The notes beneath the pieces were generated by a model. The model did not search any database. It had not been told where the DNA came from and saw only the letters and a program-made list of their open reading frames with translations. A DNA stretch of 35,016 bases, from assembly GCA_028866935.1 (NCBI GenBank), contig JAGWHH010000004.1:1-35016 (forward strand), written 5' to 3'. Position 1 is the first letter of the stretch; each line of letters starts with the position of its first letter. This stretch comes from Microcaldota archaeon. Lineage in GTDB: Archaea; Micrarchaeota; Micrarchaeia; Micrarchaeales; CABMGC01. Below, piece by piece: positions 15,564-23,043 of this stretch. The translations under genes and the position numbers were made by a program.

Positions 15564-16124
15564 GTGAAAAAGTTCGATTATGTTATAGTGCTTGGAAATG
15601 CGCCAGGGAAGGCTGGGCGCATCTCACGCATTCTTGTTAACAGGATGAATGTGGCGCTGAGGCTTTACAAAAAAGGTATGGCAAAAAGATTGCTGCTCTC
15701 AGGTGGCATAAGGAATCCAAGCGACCCCGTTCCTGAAGCCGTACGCATGGAAAGATATCTGGTGAGGAAAGGGGTAAAACGCGATGACATAGTAAAGGAA
15801 ACCAGGTCTACTATGACGCTTGGCAACGCTTACTTCACTAAAAAGCTTCTTGGAGATATAAGAGGGTTAAGAATTGCAGTTGTCACATCGGAATTTCATG
15901 TAAAAAGATCCAGGTTTATCTTCAGCAGGGTATTTGGCACAAAAATCACATTCATACCATCAAAAACTCCGCCTCGGCTTCTGCCTGGGCTTGCAAAGCT
16001 TGAAGGCCTGGCATTGGATGAGACAAGATTAAGTTTTAGAAAATTTAGGAAGAACGCTTTTGATGGGCAGCTAATTGGACTGATTCATGGCGTAGAGGCG
16101 AAACTTGGCCTTTTGAAAAAGTAG
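15564..16124 (+). CDS. DUF218/YdcF-like protein
   Basis: The 186-residue protein has the DUF218 (ElyC/SanA/YdcF) pattern: YVIVLGNAPG at the start, RLYKKGMAKRLLLSGGIRNP, EAVRMERYLVRKGVKRDDIV, ETRSTMTLGNAYFTK and IAVVTSEFHVKRSRFIFSRVF. In bacteria such proteins are membrane-associated or bind SAM; no membrane segment is visible here, so it is cytosolic. Its function is unknown. It starts with GTG, 16 bases after the Mre11-like gene, and is the last gene of the mrp-cdc6-mre11 operon. It ends tail to tail, one base apart, with the acetyl-CoA synthetase alpha gene. Confidence 0.85.
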   Translation: MKKFDYVIVLGNAPGKAGRISRILVNRMNVALRLYKKGMAKRLLLSGGIRNPSDPVPEAVRMERYLVRKGVKRDDIVKETRSTMTLGNAYFTKKLLGDIRGLRIAVVTSEFHVKRSRFIFSRVFGTKITFIPSKTPPRLLPGLAKLEGLALDETRLSFRKFRKNAFDGQLIGLIHGVEAKLGLLKK

Positions 16125-17507
16125 TCACTTGCCGTTGCGGTACTTTGCGTACTTAAGCAGGGCGTCAAGGGACTTTACTGCGGACGATGGCGAGTCGTAT
16201 ACGGGAAGCCCTGCGCTTTCCATCATAATCCTGTGCATCTTTGTATAATCCGCGCCTATGCTAAGTGCAATAAGGGGCTTGTCTAGCTGCTCCTTTGCGC
16301 TGATCAGCTTTGCTGCAACTCTCGAGTCTGCGCCAGGAGTCTGGAATAGTGCAATTACAAGTATCATGTCGACATTGGGATCTGCGCTTAGCAGTGAAAG
16401 CGCTGCGCCGTATCTTTCTTCGCCTGCATCCCCGGCCAGGTCAAGCGGATTTGTTATGTTAACAAGGGGCGGCATCACTTTTCTTAGCGCTGTCTTTGTC
16501 TTTTGTGTGAAATCGGCTAGTGTAAGGTGCTTTGTTGATGCCATTGCATCTGCAGTTATGACGCCCACTCCTCCGCCGTTTGTTATTATTGCTGTGCGCC
16601 CGCCACTGGGGAATGATTCGGTGCTAAGTATCTTTGCATAATAGAGCAGTTCGCTTAGGTCCTCTGCGACGGTAAAGCCAAACTGCCTGAAGATTGCCTC
16701 ATGCTCCTCGTAATTTCCTGCGAGTGCAGCTGTGTGTGAGCGCGCTGCTGCCATTCCTGCAGCAGTCCTTCCTGCCTTGAGTATTATGACTGGCTTTTTC
16801 TTTGTTATCTTCCTTGCCAGCTCTACAAATTCCTTTCCTCTCTTTATTCCTTCAACATACATTATGATTGCCTTTGTGTCGGGGTCGTCCATAAGATAGC
16901 TTAGTATGTCAACCTCATCTACATGCGCAGCGTTGCCGTATGATATGAACTTCGATAGGCCGAAACCTTCGCCTGCGATTAGGTCAAGCACCGTGCTTCC
17001 CACCGCTCCGCTTTGGCATACAAAGCTTACCCCGCCAACCTGCGGCCTGCTGAGCTTGAAAGTCGGAAGGAAGAGCGTATCTTCTCTGGATTTTGGATCC
17101 ATTATCCCAAGGCAGTTCGGGCCCAGTGTGGGCATGTTGTACTTGTTTGCAACGCTTACGAGCTTGTCTTGAAGATCGTTATTTCCTATCTCAGCAAATC
17201 CTCCGCTTACAACTACAAGGCTCTTTACCTTTGCTTTGCCGCACTCCTCCATTGCCTGAGGAACGAATTCAGCAGGTATTGCTATGACTGCAAGGTCTAT
17301 GTTCTCCTTGATGTCAAGAACTGACTTGTACGCCTTTACGCCCATTATCTCGTCCGCTTCCTTGTTGACGGCATAGAGCTTGCCTGAATACCCTGCATTA
17401 ATGTAATTTTGGAGTATTACGTGCCCTACCTTGTCAGGATTCCTTGATGCGCCTATTATTGCGACTGAATGAGGATTCATCATTGGCTTTAAGTTCATCT
17501 TTCTCAT
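16125..17507 (-). CDS. acdA: Acetyl-CoA synthetase (ADP-forming) alpha subunit
   Basis: This enzyme converts acetyl-CoA (or related acyl-CoA), ADP and phosphate to acid, CoA and ATP, the main substrate-level ATP step of many fermentative archaea. The 460-residue alpha subunit has the CoA-binding Rossmann domain (SVAIIGASRNPDKVGHVIL), two ligase-CoA domains (LGPNCLGIMDP, FVCQSGAVGSTVLDLI) and the phosphorylated His of GRTAAGMAAARSHTAALAG at His258; the Pyrococcus ACD alpha equivalent is His257. It follows the beta subunit by 4 bases. Alpha and beta are separate here, as in Pyrococcus, and not fused as in many other archaea. Substrate range (acetyl versus aryl acyl-CoA) cannot be read from the sequence. 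Confidence 0.93.
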   Translation of the reverse strand: MRKMNLKPMMNPHSVAIIGASRNPDKVGHVILQNYINAGYSGKLYAVNKEADEIMGVKAYKSVLDIKENIDLAVIAIPAEFVPQAMEECGKAKVKSLVVVSGGFAEIGNNDLQDKLVSVANKYNMPTLGPNCLGIMDPKSREDTLFLPTFKLSRPQVGGVSFVCQSGAVGSTVLDLIAGEGFGLSKFISYGNAAHVDEVDILSYLMDDPDTKAIIMYVEGIKRGKEFVELARKITKKKPVIILKAGRTAAGMAAARSHTAALAGNYEEHEAIFRQFGFTVAEDLSELLYYAKILSTESFPSGGRTAIITNGGGVGVITADAMASTKHLTLADFTQKTKTALRKVMPPLVNITNPLDLAGDAGEERYGAALSLLSADPNVDMILVIALFQTPGADSRVAAKLISAKEQLDKPLIALSIGADYTKMHRIMMESAGLPVYDSPSSAVKSLDALLKYAKYRNGK

Positions 17508-17511
17508 AGGT

Positions 17512-18129
17512 TCACTTCAATACTCGTATATCTACAGCGTCGTAGCCGTTCTCCCTGATGATTATTGGGTTGAGGTCAAGCTCTGTTATGCTGCCGTTCT
17601 CACTTATCATCTTTGAGACCTTTAATAGAAGATCTACCAGGTGCTTGGTACTCTTCCCGTTATAGGTTATGACATTCCTTGATTTAAGCTGGTCTATCAT
17701 GTGTAGCGCGTCCTGCTGTGTAATCGGGCATAGTCTGAGGGCAAAGTCCTTGAATACCTCGACATATATGCCTCCAAGTCCGAGAAGTATAAATCTCCCA
17801 AATTGCGGGTCTACCCTGCCTCCAATTATTATCTCTATCCCGCCTGGTGCCATTTCCTGTGCAAGTATTTTGTATGGCCTGAGATTTTTCCCTTTCCTTA
17901 CAAGGTCGTTGTACGCAAATGATATTTCTTTTGCATCTGAAAGATTCAGCTTTACAAGCCCTGCCTTTGATTTGTGAAGCGCCTTGTCGGATATAAGCTT
18001 AAGTGCTATGCCTGACCCCTTTGAGAACTTTACCGCGTCTGATGCAGAGGATACGTACTTGCTGCCAATTGATTTGATATTGTACTTTTCTAGAAGCTTT
18101 CTTGCCTCGAAATATTCCAATAGAGCCAT
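17512..18129 (-). CDS. acdB: Acetyl-CoA synthetase (ADP-forming) beta subunit, ATP-grasp
   Basis: The beta subunit carries the ATP-grasp nucleotide site that takes the phosphoryl group from His258 of the alpha subunit. The 205-residue protein shows EYFEARKLLEKYNIKSI, FSKGSGIALKLIS followed by HKSKAGLVKLNL (the ATP-grasp beta-subunit signature), IIIGGRVDPQFGRFILLGLGG and ELDLNPIIIRENGYDAVDIR, where Glu, Asp and Asn of the E-x-D-x-N pattern bind the metal. It is a little shorter than the Pyrococcus subunit (about 230). It lies between the tail-anchored winged-helix gene (8 bases upstream) and acdA. Confidence 0.93.
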   Translation of the reverse strand: MALLEYFEARKLLEKYNIKSIGSKYVSSASDAVKFSKGSGIALKLISDKALHKSKAGLVKLNLSDAKEISFAYNDLVRKGKNLRPYKILAQEMAPGGIEIIIGGRVDPQFGRFILLGLGGIYVEVFKDFALRLCPITQQDALHMIDQLKSRNVITYNGKSTKHLVDLLLKVSKMISENGSITELDLNPIIIRENGYDAVDIRVLK

Positions 18130-18137
18130 TTTGACAC

Positions 18138-18788
18138 TTATAGTTTTATTTTACCAATGTACCACAGATATGCAAGCGCCAGGATTATCAGAATGAGGAC
18201 TATGACTATGTAAAGTGCTGTGTTGCTATTTGCAGCAGCTGGCTTTGCTTCCTGTTCCGGATCCGGTGGAGCTGCAGGAACGGGCTGCTGCTGTTCGGGC
18301 TTTGGCTGAGGAGGCACATACATTTTCGCTGTCGATGCCGGCTTTGCCTTTAGGAAGCCTGTTTCCGTAAGAAGCAGGTCTGCTGCTCCGCTCTTTAGAT
18401 CGTAAGTAAGAAGCCCTTGCTTGTAAAGTTTGTAGAGCCTGAGCGCAAGATCCTTTGGTCTTATGTTAAGTGTGTTTTGGAGCTCTATAGGTATCCTTTT
18501 ACCTCCGGAGATCTGGTAAAGAACTTCCTGATCAAGGGCATCGAATGGCTCTGTTGCCTTTGTGTCAGCCTCTGAGATGAGGTTCTTTCCAATATCAGTT
18601 ATTACGATGGTGTTTGGGCCTGGATAATAAGAGCTGAAGTCTATAAGTGATTTTTGCTTTAGGCTTCCGGCAAGGTTTGCGGCGTCAAAAACGCTCGCGT
18701 TTATCGCGCTGCCGAACTTTTCCATTGTTGTATCGGAGGTTACACGCAGGAGACATACCAGGTCTATAAATGTTACTTCGTCAGGCAC
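18138..18788 (-). CDS. Tail-anchored winged-helix protein of unknown function
   Basis: From the GTG at 18788 this is a 216-residue protein. The first 150 residues look like two helix-turn-helix or winged-helix units (TFIDLVCLLRVTSD to NTIVITDIGKNLIS, and DALDQEVLYQISGGKRIPIE to LYKQGLLTYDL). A Pro/Gln/Glu-rich linker follows, then a single C-terminal membrane helix (ALYIVIVLILIILALAYLWY) and a short basic tail. This suggests a regulator or scaffold fixed to the inner membrane face. It starts the transcript that continues with acdB and acdA, 8 bases later. TTG starts at 18797, 18809 and 18815 are also possible. I do not recognise the family; a link to acetate metabolism is suggested only by position. 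Confidence 0.72.
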   Translation of the reverse strand: MPDEVTFIDLVCLLRVTSDTTMEKFGSAINASVFDAANLAGSLKQKSLIDFSSYYPGPNTIVITDIGKNLISEADTKATEPFDALDQEVLYQISGGKRIPIELQNTLNIRPKDLALRLYKLYKQGLLTYDLKSGAADLLLTETGFLKAKPASTAKMYVPPQPKPEQQQPVPAAPPDPEQEAKPAAANSNTALYIVIVLILIILALAYLWYIGKIKL

Positions 18789-18870
18789 GTTAATCAATGG
18801 TTTATACAATAACAATAAATAAAAGGCTAATCAATAGAAGTGTAGTTAAGCGAAAAGCCATTGTGATTTT

Positions 18871-20121
18871 CTGGAAATACATTTTTTAGGCGGGGCGGGA
18901 GAGGTTGGGCGGTCAGGAATACTGCTTAAGGACTCGAAAAATATACTTTTTGACTATGGAATAAAGATAGATGAGCATACTGAGTATCCCCATGATGCTG
19001 GCCGTGTCGATGCGTGCATCATAAGCCATGCGCATCTTGACCATAGCGGATTTACTCCGTCGCTATACAACCACGGCATGCCGACTACCATAGCTACAGA
19101 GCCGACGATGCAGCTTACCGAGCTTCTTGTTGAGGACTCCATGAAGATCCACAAGAAGAAACATGAGCACGAGCATTTTCATAAGGCGCAGCTAAAGACC
19201 ATGCTTAGCAGGTATGTGCCTGCAGTATACCGCAGGCGCATGGAGTTCGACCAGTATGACATATCGCTTTATGATGCGGGGCATATATGCGGAAGCGCAA
19301 TAAGCCTTGTGGAGAAGAGAAGGAGCGGGCGCAAAGTCGCATACACAGGGGACTTTAAGCTCGAGCCGCAGCTTCTGGAGGGCGGGGCAGAAGTGGTGGC
19401 ATGCGATGTGCTGATAATTGAATCTACATACGCAGCCAAAGACCATCCAAACCGCGAGCAGCACATGCGCAAGCTTATTGATGAGATTAGAGAGACCGTA
19501 GACAATGGCGGAACTGCGCTCCTGCCAGTGTTTGCAGTCGGAAGAGCGCAGGAGATTCTGGCGCTCCTTACCAAGAATGAGCTTATTGGAAAGACGTATC
19601 TTGACGGCATGGCAAAATCTGCTACAGAGATTGTAATGGGCCACCCTGATTTCATAAAGCAGGTAGACCTGCTTGAGGACGCGATGACCCAGGCAACTTG
19701 GATAAAGGATAATCGCAACAGGAGCAATGCGCTCAATGGAGGCAACATAATAGTTACAACTTCTGGGATGCTTAATGGGGGGCCTGTGCTTGATTACATA
19801 ACCAGGCTAAACAGGAAGTCTAAAATCTTTCTTACCGGGTACCAGGTTGAGAATACAAACGGGAGGAAGCTTGTCGAAGGAAGGCCGATAAACATCGATG
19901 GGGTTGAGCATAGGGTCAAGGTTCCGCTTTCAATATTTGACTTCTCTGCGCATGCGGGAAAGTCAGACCTTCACGAATACGTAAAGAGAAGCAATCCTGA
20001 AACTGTGATATGCGTGCATGGGGATCCCGAGAACTCAAACCTCTTGGCAGAAGAGCTAAAGATGGAAGGGTTTGAGGCTTTCGCCCCTAAAGTAGGAGAT
20101 AAAATCACGGTTGACTTCTAA
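18871..20121 (+). CDS. aCPSF-type beta-CASP ribonuclease (aCPSF2-like), apparent CTG start
   Basis: This metallo-beta-lactamase/beta-CASP ribonuclease is of the archaeal CPSF family, involved in RNA 3'-end processing and decay. Translated from the CTG at 18871 it has 416 residues: FLGGAGEVGRS (5-15), the metal motif HAHLDH (53-58), DAGHICGSA, YTGDFKLEP, IIESTYA, LLPVFAVGRAQEIL, VTTSGMLNGGPVLDYI, SAHAGKSDLHEYV and CVHGDPENS. No KH domains precede it, matching the shorter aCPSF2 group. The first ATG in frame (19078) would remove residues 1-69, including the catalytic HxHxDH, so it cannot be the true start. GTGATTTT directly before the CTG equals the site before the ATG codons at 4143 and 6237. 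Confidence 0.9.
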   Translation: MEIHFLGGAGEVGRSGILLKDSKNILFDYGIKIDEHTEYPHDAGRVDACIISHAHLDHSGFTPSLYNHGMPTTIATEPTMQLTELLVEDSMKIHKKKHEHEHFHKAQLKTMLSRYVPAVYRRRMEFDQYDISLYDAGHICGSAISLVEKRRSGRKVAYTGDFKLEPQLLEGGAEVVACDVLIIESTYAAKDHPNREQHMRKLIDEIRETVDNGGTALLPVFAVGRAQEILALLTKNELIGKTYLDGMAKSATEIVMGHPDFIKQVDLLEDAMTQATWIKDNRNRSNALNGGNIIVTTSGMLNGGPVLDYITRLNRKSKIFLTGYQVENTNGRKLVEGRPINIDGVEHRVKVPLSIFDFSAHAGKSDLHEYVKRSNPETVICVHGDPENSNLLAEELKMEGFEAFAPKVGDKITVDF

Positions 20122-20171
20122 AGAAGCAAGACGCTCAGCTAGCAGTTACAAAATAGGGATTTTGGACTAAA

Positions 20172-20525
20172 TTACTCTGCTTCTGGATCTTCGTCGGAAT
20201 ATTCAGGTGAGTCTGCTTCTTCTGAGCCTTCTCCCTTGGTTAGCACCTCTATCTTTCCATACTTTCCTGTAGATAGCTGTGGTGTGCCCCTGAACTCGCC
20301 TACGTAGCCATTTGTCACTTTTACCTTATCTCCCTTGGAGACTGCATCTATATCCTTTCCCCATAGAGATAGTGAGATCGTTCCTGTATCGTCCTTTAGT
20401 GTTACGTTTGCAACATTTAGTCTCTTTCCGTACTTTGTTATCACTTCTCTAGGCTCCTGTTTCTCTGCAACTGTAGCCTCCAACTCTACATTTTGAGTTC
20501 CGGCTTTAAGTTCGCTTATTTTCAT
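20172..20525 (-). CDS. Single-OB-fold single-stranded DNA-binding protein
   Basis: This 117-residue protein resembles the Sulfolobus-type SSB: one OB fold followed by a flexible acidic tail. The visible pattern is ELKAGTQNVELEATVAEK, ITKYGKRLNVANVTLKDDTG, TISLSLWGKDIDAVSKGDKV and FRGTPQLSTGKYGKIEVL, then a tail from about residue 97 that is almost all Glu, Asp, Ser and Pro. Such tails recruit partner proteins in SSB. The aromatic Trp in SLWGKD is typical of the DNA-binding face. The ATG is preceded by GGTGAAAAG. It is a single-gene unit, tail to tail with the aCPSF gene. Confidence 0.9.
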   Translation of the reverse strand: MKISELKAGTQNVELEATVAEKQEPREVITKYGKRLNVANVTLKDDTGTISLSLWGKDIDAVSKGDKVKVTNGYVGEFRGTPQLSTGKYGKIEVLTKGEGSEEADSPEYSDEDPEAE

Positions 20526-20560
20526 CTTTTCACCGAATCGCAGTATTTATAACCAAGATA

Positions 20561-20571
20561 TACATATATTA
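20561..20571 (-). promoter_or_regulatory. TATA-like sequence for the SSB gene
   Basis: On the minus strand the sequence TAATATATGTA lies about 36-46 bases before the ATG at 20525. It predicts a leader of about 15 bases that includes the GGTGA ribosome binding site. A second A/T stretch at 20543-20554 is a weaker alternative. Confidence 0.4.
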
Positions 20572-20598
20572 ATCCTTAGGTAATATCGGACTGTGCGC

Positions 20599-20606
20599 TT
20601 TATATA
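20599..20606 (+). promoter_or_regulatory. TATA box in front of the GC-rich block
   Basis: TTTATATA is followed after about 24 bases by an abrupt change from A/T-rich to G/C-rich sequence (GTCGGGC). The expected transcription start at about 20628-20631 coincides with this change. Confidence 0.45.
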
Positions 20607-20627
20607 GTATATTAATACTTATTCACG

Positions 20628-20839
20628 TCGGGCATTGCCTGGGGGTTCCTTTGGAAGGCCTGCCACAGCTGTTGCCGCTGTGCCTGGATCTGCGCCTGCC
20701 AGAAAGACGCGCAAAGTGGCGAATTTGGCAGGGCTTGTTGGTGAATCCTTACGGGCTTCAAATGGTGGGGCATCTCCAGGAGCAGTTTGCGCGGTGTTAT
20801 CGTATTGTGCCTAGGTCTTGAGCCGTTGCCTTGTGGGTT
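20628..20839 (+). ncRNA. Candidate structured RNA (GC-rich block next to the RNase P genes)
   Basis: This stretch of about 210 bases between the SSB promoter and the end of pop5 has no convincing gene. It is clearly more G/C-rich than its surroundings and follows a TATA box at the right distance. Possible helices are CACAGC/GCTGTG around 20663-20682, CCTGCC with GGCAGG (20695-20700, 20727-20732) enclosing a GACGCGCAAAGTGGCG loop, and CCTGGA with TCCAGG (20683-20688, 20775-20780). I do not see the conserved cores of SRP RNA or RNase P RNA. Orientation is uncertain: it could also belong to the pop5 transcript. A 63-codon minus-strand frame without a start codon overlaps it. Confidence 0.4.
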
Positions 20840-21166
20840 TCACTTGTATGTGCGCTTGCAGTATTCGATAAGCGTTCTTATTGTTCCGGAAGTCTTTATT
20901 GTGTAAAGGCCTAGCCTCTTTCCATTTACTTCCTTGATGAAGGATAGCGCAAGTATTGCCCTCCTTTCTGATCCCCTGTTGACTTTCATTATGAACGTGC
21001 TGCTGTGGTATTGGAAGGGCAGCCTTGGATTAAGCTCTATATATCCTGATTCGCCCACCTGCTTTGCGACTGCGCTTAGCAAGGAGTGGGCAGTGCTGAC
21101 ATCCTTAGAATCCATTGGCTCTGAGGATTCTACAAGTATATATCTGCTCCTTGGCCTAGTTATCAA
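20840..21166 (-). CDS. rnp2: Ribonuclease P protein component 2 (Pop5)
   Basis: Pop5 pairs with Rpp30 and activates the catalytic domain of RNase P RNA, which matures the 5' ends of tRNAs. The 108-residue protein shows RYILVESSEPMDSKDVSTAH, GYIELNPRLPFQYHSSTFIM, the KVNRGSERRAILALSFI motif typical of Pop5/Rpp14, and TIKTSGTIRTLIEYC. The start is TTG at 21166: a full GGAGGTGA (complement at 21172-21179) ends 5 bases before it, inside the rpp30 coding end. A frame start at the ATG 21196 would place that site within the gene. It is the last gene of pfdB-dhh-rpp30-pop5. Confidence 0.92.
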   Translation of the reverse strand: MITRPRSRYILVESSEPMDSKDVSTAHSLLSAVAKQVGESGYIELNPRLPFQYHSSTFIMKVNRGSERRAILALSFIKEVNGKRLGLYTIKTSGTIRTLIEYCKRTYK

Positions 21167-21650
21167 ACAGCTCACCTCCGAACAACTTTGCCCCATTATT
21201 TACTGCAATCATGCTGGCAACTTCGCCCAGCTGCGCCCTTGAAAGGAGTGACTCCTTGTCTTTTGCAAGAGTCACAATTGCTGCCCTGGCTTTTAACTTG
21301 TGTATTGCTGAAATTGCCTTCCTTATATCGTGCACTGCCTTCTGACGTTCATGAACGTTTTGCCACAGCAGATACGAAACAGGTATAAGTATAACCTTCC
21401 TTGCCTCTGCGGCCTTTTCTATGATCTTTTTGTTGAATTCGTTCCCCTCAAAGATGATTCCTTTCACATCCGGTGATCTTAGCGCCTTTGATAGCGTGTC
21501 TGGAGACTTTGAGATCACTATATGTGCAATTCCGCGCTGGTTTATTGTGCTCTCTATTGGCATATCCTTTTCAGAATATATTTTTGCAAAGCCAAGCCTC
21601 GTTTGCAGCTGCAAGTCTACCTCAATTTTTGAGAAATCATAGAATTTCAT
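21156..21650 (-). CDS. rnp3: Ribonuclease P protein component 3 (Rpp30)
   Basis: Rpp30 has a TIM-barrel-like fold and forms a complex with Pop5 on RNase P RNA. The 164-residue protein has MKFYDFSKIEVDLQLQ, GFAKIYSEKDM, VKGIIFEGNEFNKKIIEKA, ARKVILIPVSYLLWQ, LKARAAIVTLAKDKESLLSR and QLGEVASMIAVNNGAKL, where the late Ser-Arg and Gly-Ala pattern is characteristic. It is shorter than many archaeal Rpp30 proteins (about 200-240), so some barrel elements are reduced. It overlaps the DHH gene by 4 bases (ATGA) and pop5 by 11. Rpp30 next to Pop5 is common in archaea, which supports both calls. Confidence 0.88.
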   Translation of the reverse strand: MKFYDFSKIEVDLQLQTRLGFAKIYSEKDMPIESTINQRGIAHIVISKSPDTLSKALRSPDVKGIIFEGNEFNKKIIEKAAEARKVILIPVSYLLWQNVHERQKAVHDIRKAISAIHKLKARAAIVTLAKDKESLLSRAQLGEVASMIAVNNGAKLFGGELFDN

Positions 21651-22630
21651 GCCATCTTGCCCTTTATTTCAGAAAGTATTTTTGATACTGCATCTTTTGC
21701 CGCTTTTATGTTTGGGCCGTATGCCCCCGCGGCGCATGGATGACCCCCACCAGAACCTTCCAGGATAGGCCCTGCGTCCTGCATCAGCCTGCCTAGGTGC
21801 AATGAGAGTTTTTTATCAAGATTTGGAGCCATCCTTGCAGATATTGATGCCTCTTCCTTGTTTTGTCTCCAGAATAGCGCGATATCTGCGCCTAGGCCCA
21901 TTGCCATCTCTGCAACTTCGCTTGCGTGCATCTTTGTCTCACCATAAATGATTACATAATCGCCGTTTATTTCCACCGTTGATTTGAATATGTCACTTAT
22001 TTCGTCTGCCCTGATCTGTGGGGGCGGTTTCCTGTCAATGTCATAAATTATCTCTTCGTATTCGCTGCCTATTATTCCGAGCAGCTCTGAGATCTGCCTA
22101 AAGGTTAATGAGGTTGCATTTTTGAATTCTGCAGAGTCAGCGATTATGCCGTATAGCATTAGCCTTGCCACATTCTTGCTTGGCGAATGGCTGATCTGCT
22201 TTAACACCTCGTAGATAATGCTTGTCGTTGACGTGTATGATTCATCGTTGAAGATTATTGCGCTTTTGTATGGTGCCTTTGGGAATATGTGATGGTCTAT
22301 AAACAGAACCTGCGCAGTTGAGTCCTGTATCTTGCCTTTCATTGAGCCTAAGGCGTCAAGAGTGTTTGTGTCCAAAACTATGATCGCATCTGGATTTCCC
22401 AGGTCCCTGTTTGTTATCTTCTTGTAGCCCAGCTTGTGGAGCATGCGCTCTGCGCTTCTTGTTATGAAATCTGGGGTTGCAATGGTTGCGCCCTCTAGGT
22501 ACTCTGCGAGAGCTTGCGCAGATGCGACACCGTCCCTATCGCCTATTGAATGAAAAGTTATGGCTACTTCCTTGCCTTTATATGATTCTATTATCTTGCA
22601 GAGTCGGCCAAAGTTTATCTGTTCAGTCAC
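21647..22630 (-). CDS. DHH/DHHA1 family phosphoesterase
   Basis: DHH proteins hydrolyse phosphodiesters such as short oligonucleotides, single-stranded DNA ends or cyclic dinucleotides; RecJ-like archaeal members degrade nucleic acids. The 327-residue protein has motif I as SIGDRDGVASAQALAEYL (28-45), IIVLDTNTLD, the name-giving FIDHH, and the C-terminal DHHA1 domain with EGSGGGHPCAAGAYG. The GxDxDG motif is present as G-D-R-D-G. Its position between prefoldin beta and rpp30, with 4-base overlaps on both sides, suggests RNA metabolism. It starts with GTG in a GTGA overlap. The exact substrate cannot be stated. Confidence 0.9.
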   Translation of the reverse strand: MTEQINFGRLCKIIESYKGKEVAITFHSIGDRDGVASAQALAEYLEGATIATPDFITRSAERMLHKLGYKKITNRDLGNPDAIIVLDTNTLDALGSMKGKIQDSTAQVLFIDHHIFPKAPYKSAIIFNDESYTSTTSIIYEVLKQISHSPSKNVARLMLYGIIADSAEFKNATSLTFRQISELLGIIGSEYEEIIYDIDRKPPPQIRADEISDIFKSTVEINGDYVIIYGETKMHASEVAEMAMGLGADIALFWRQNKEEASISARMAPNLDKKLSLHLGRLMQDAGPILEGSGGGHPCAAGAYGPNIKAAKDAVSKILSEIKGKMA

Positions 22631-22986
22631 TGCGCTCCCTGGGCCTGCCCGGACTTGTATATCTGGGTAATCTTCTCGTTCAGTGTCTTCTCCCTTGCCC
22701 TAAGGTCGTTGAACTGCTTTGTCATTGACTGTATTCTTGTGTCCGAAAGCTCTGACCTTTCCTTGAGGTCCTGCTGAGCCTTTTCCTTGGTGGTTTCTAC
22801 TATGACTCCGCCGACGCTGATGTATACCTTTCCTGTTGCCTTTGATACTTCCGCGTTTGCGCGCTCAAACTCGGCCTTTTGGCTCTTGAGTTGCTCGAGC
22901 TGTATAGCATAAGACCTTAGCTGCTCTTGTGTTGTCTGATAGTCCTTGATCATCTTCTCTATTTCCTGTTCGCTCTGCTGCGGCAT
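22627..22986 (-). CDS. pfdB: Prefoldin subunit beta
   Basis: Prefoldin is a hexameric holdase that passes unfolded proteins to the thermosome. The 119-residue beta subunit has two long coiled-coil helices (EIEKMIKDYQTTQEQLRSYA and the C-terminal TRIQSMTKQFNDLRAREKTL) joined by the beta hairpin KVYISVGGVIVETTKEKAQQ. Its length is typical. The ATG has GTGAT upstream. It begins the operon with the DHH phosphoesterase and the RNase P genes. No alpha subunit is present in the window. Confidence 0.93.
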   Translation of the reverse strand: MPQQSEQEIEKMIKDYQTTQEQLRSYAIQLEQLKSQKAEFERANAEVSKATGKVYISVGGVIVETTKEKAQQDLKERSELSDTRIQSMTKQFNDLRAREKTLNEKITQIYKSGQAQGAQ

Positions 22987-23043
22987 ATGATCACGCTTTT
23001 ATAAATTTCGTTGTAAATAGTATGTAACGTCATATATTAATAC

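Noticed and set aside
19078-20121. aCPSF gene starting at the first ATG
   Set aside because: This start would remove the metal-binding HAHLDH and the conserved N-terminal strand, which are encoded in frame directly upstream.
20641-20829. 63-codon minus-strand frame (AKFATLRVFLAGADPG, LPKEPPGNARRE)
   Set aside because: No start codon follows the upstream stop. The residue bias follows the G/C-rich composition, and no domain is recognised; a structured RNA explains the region better.
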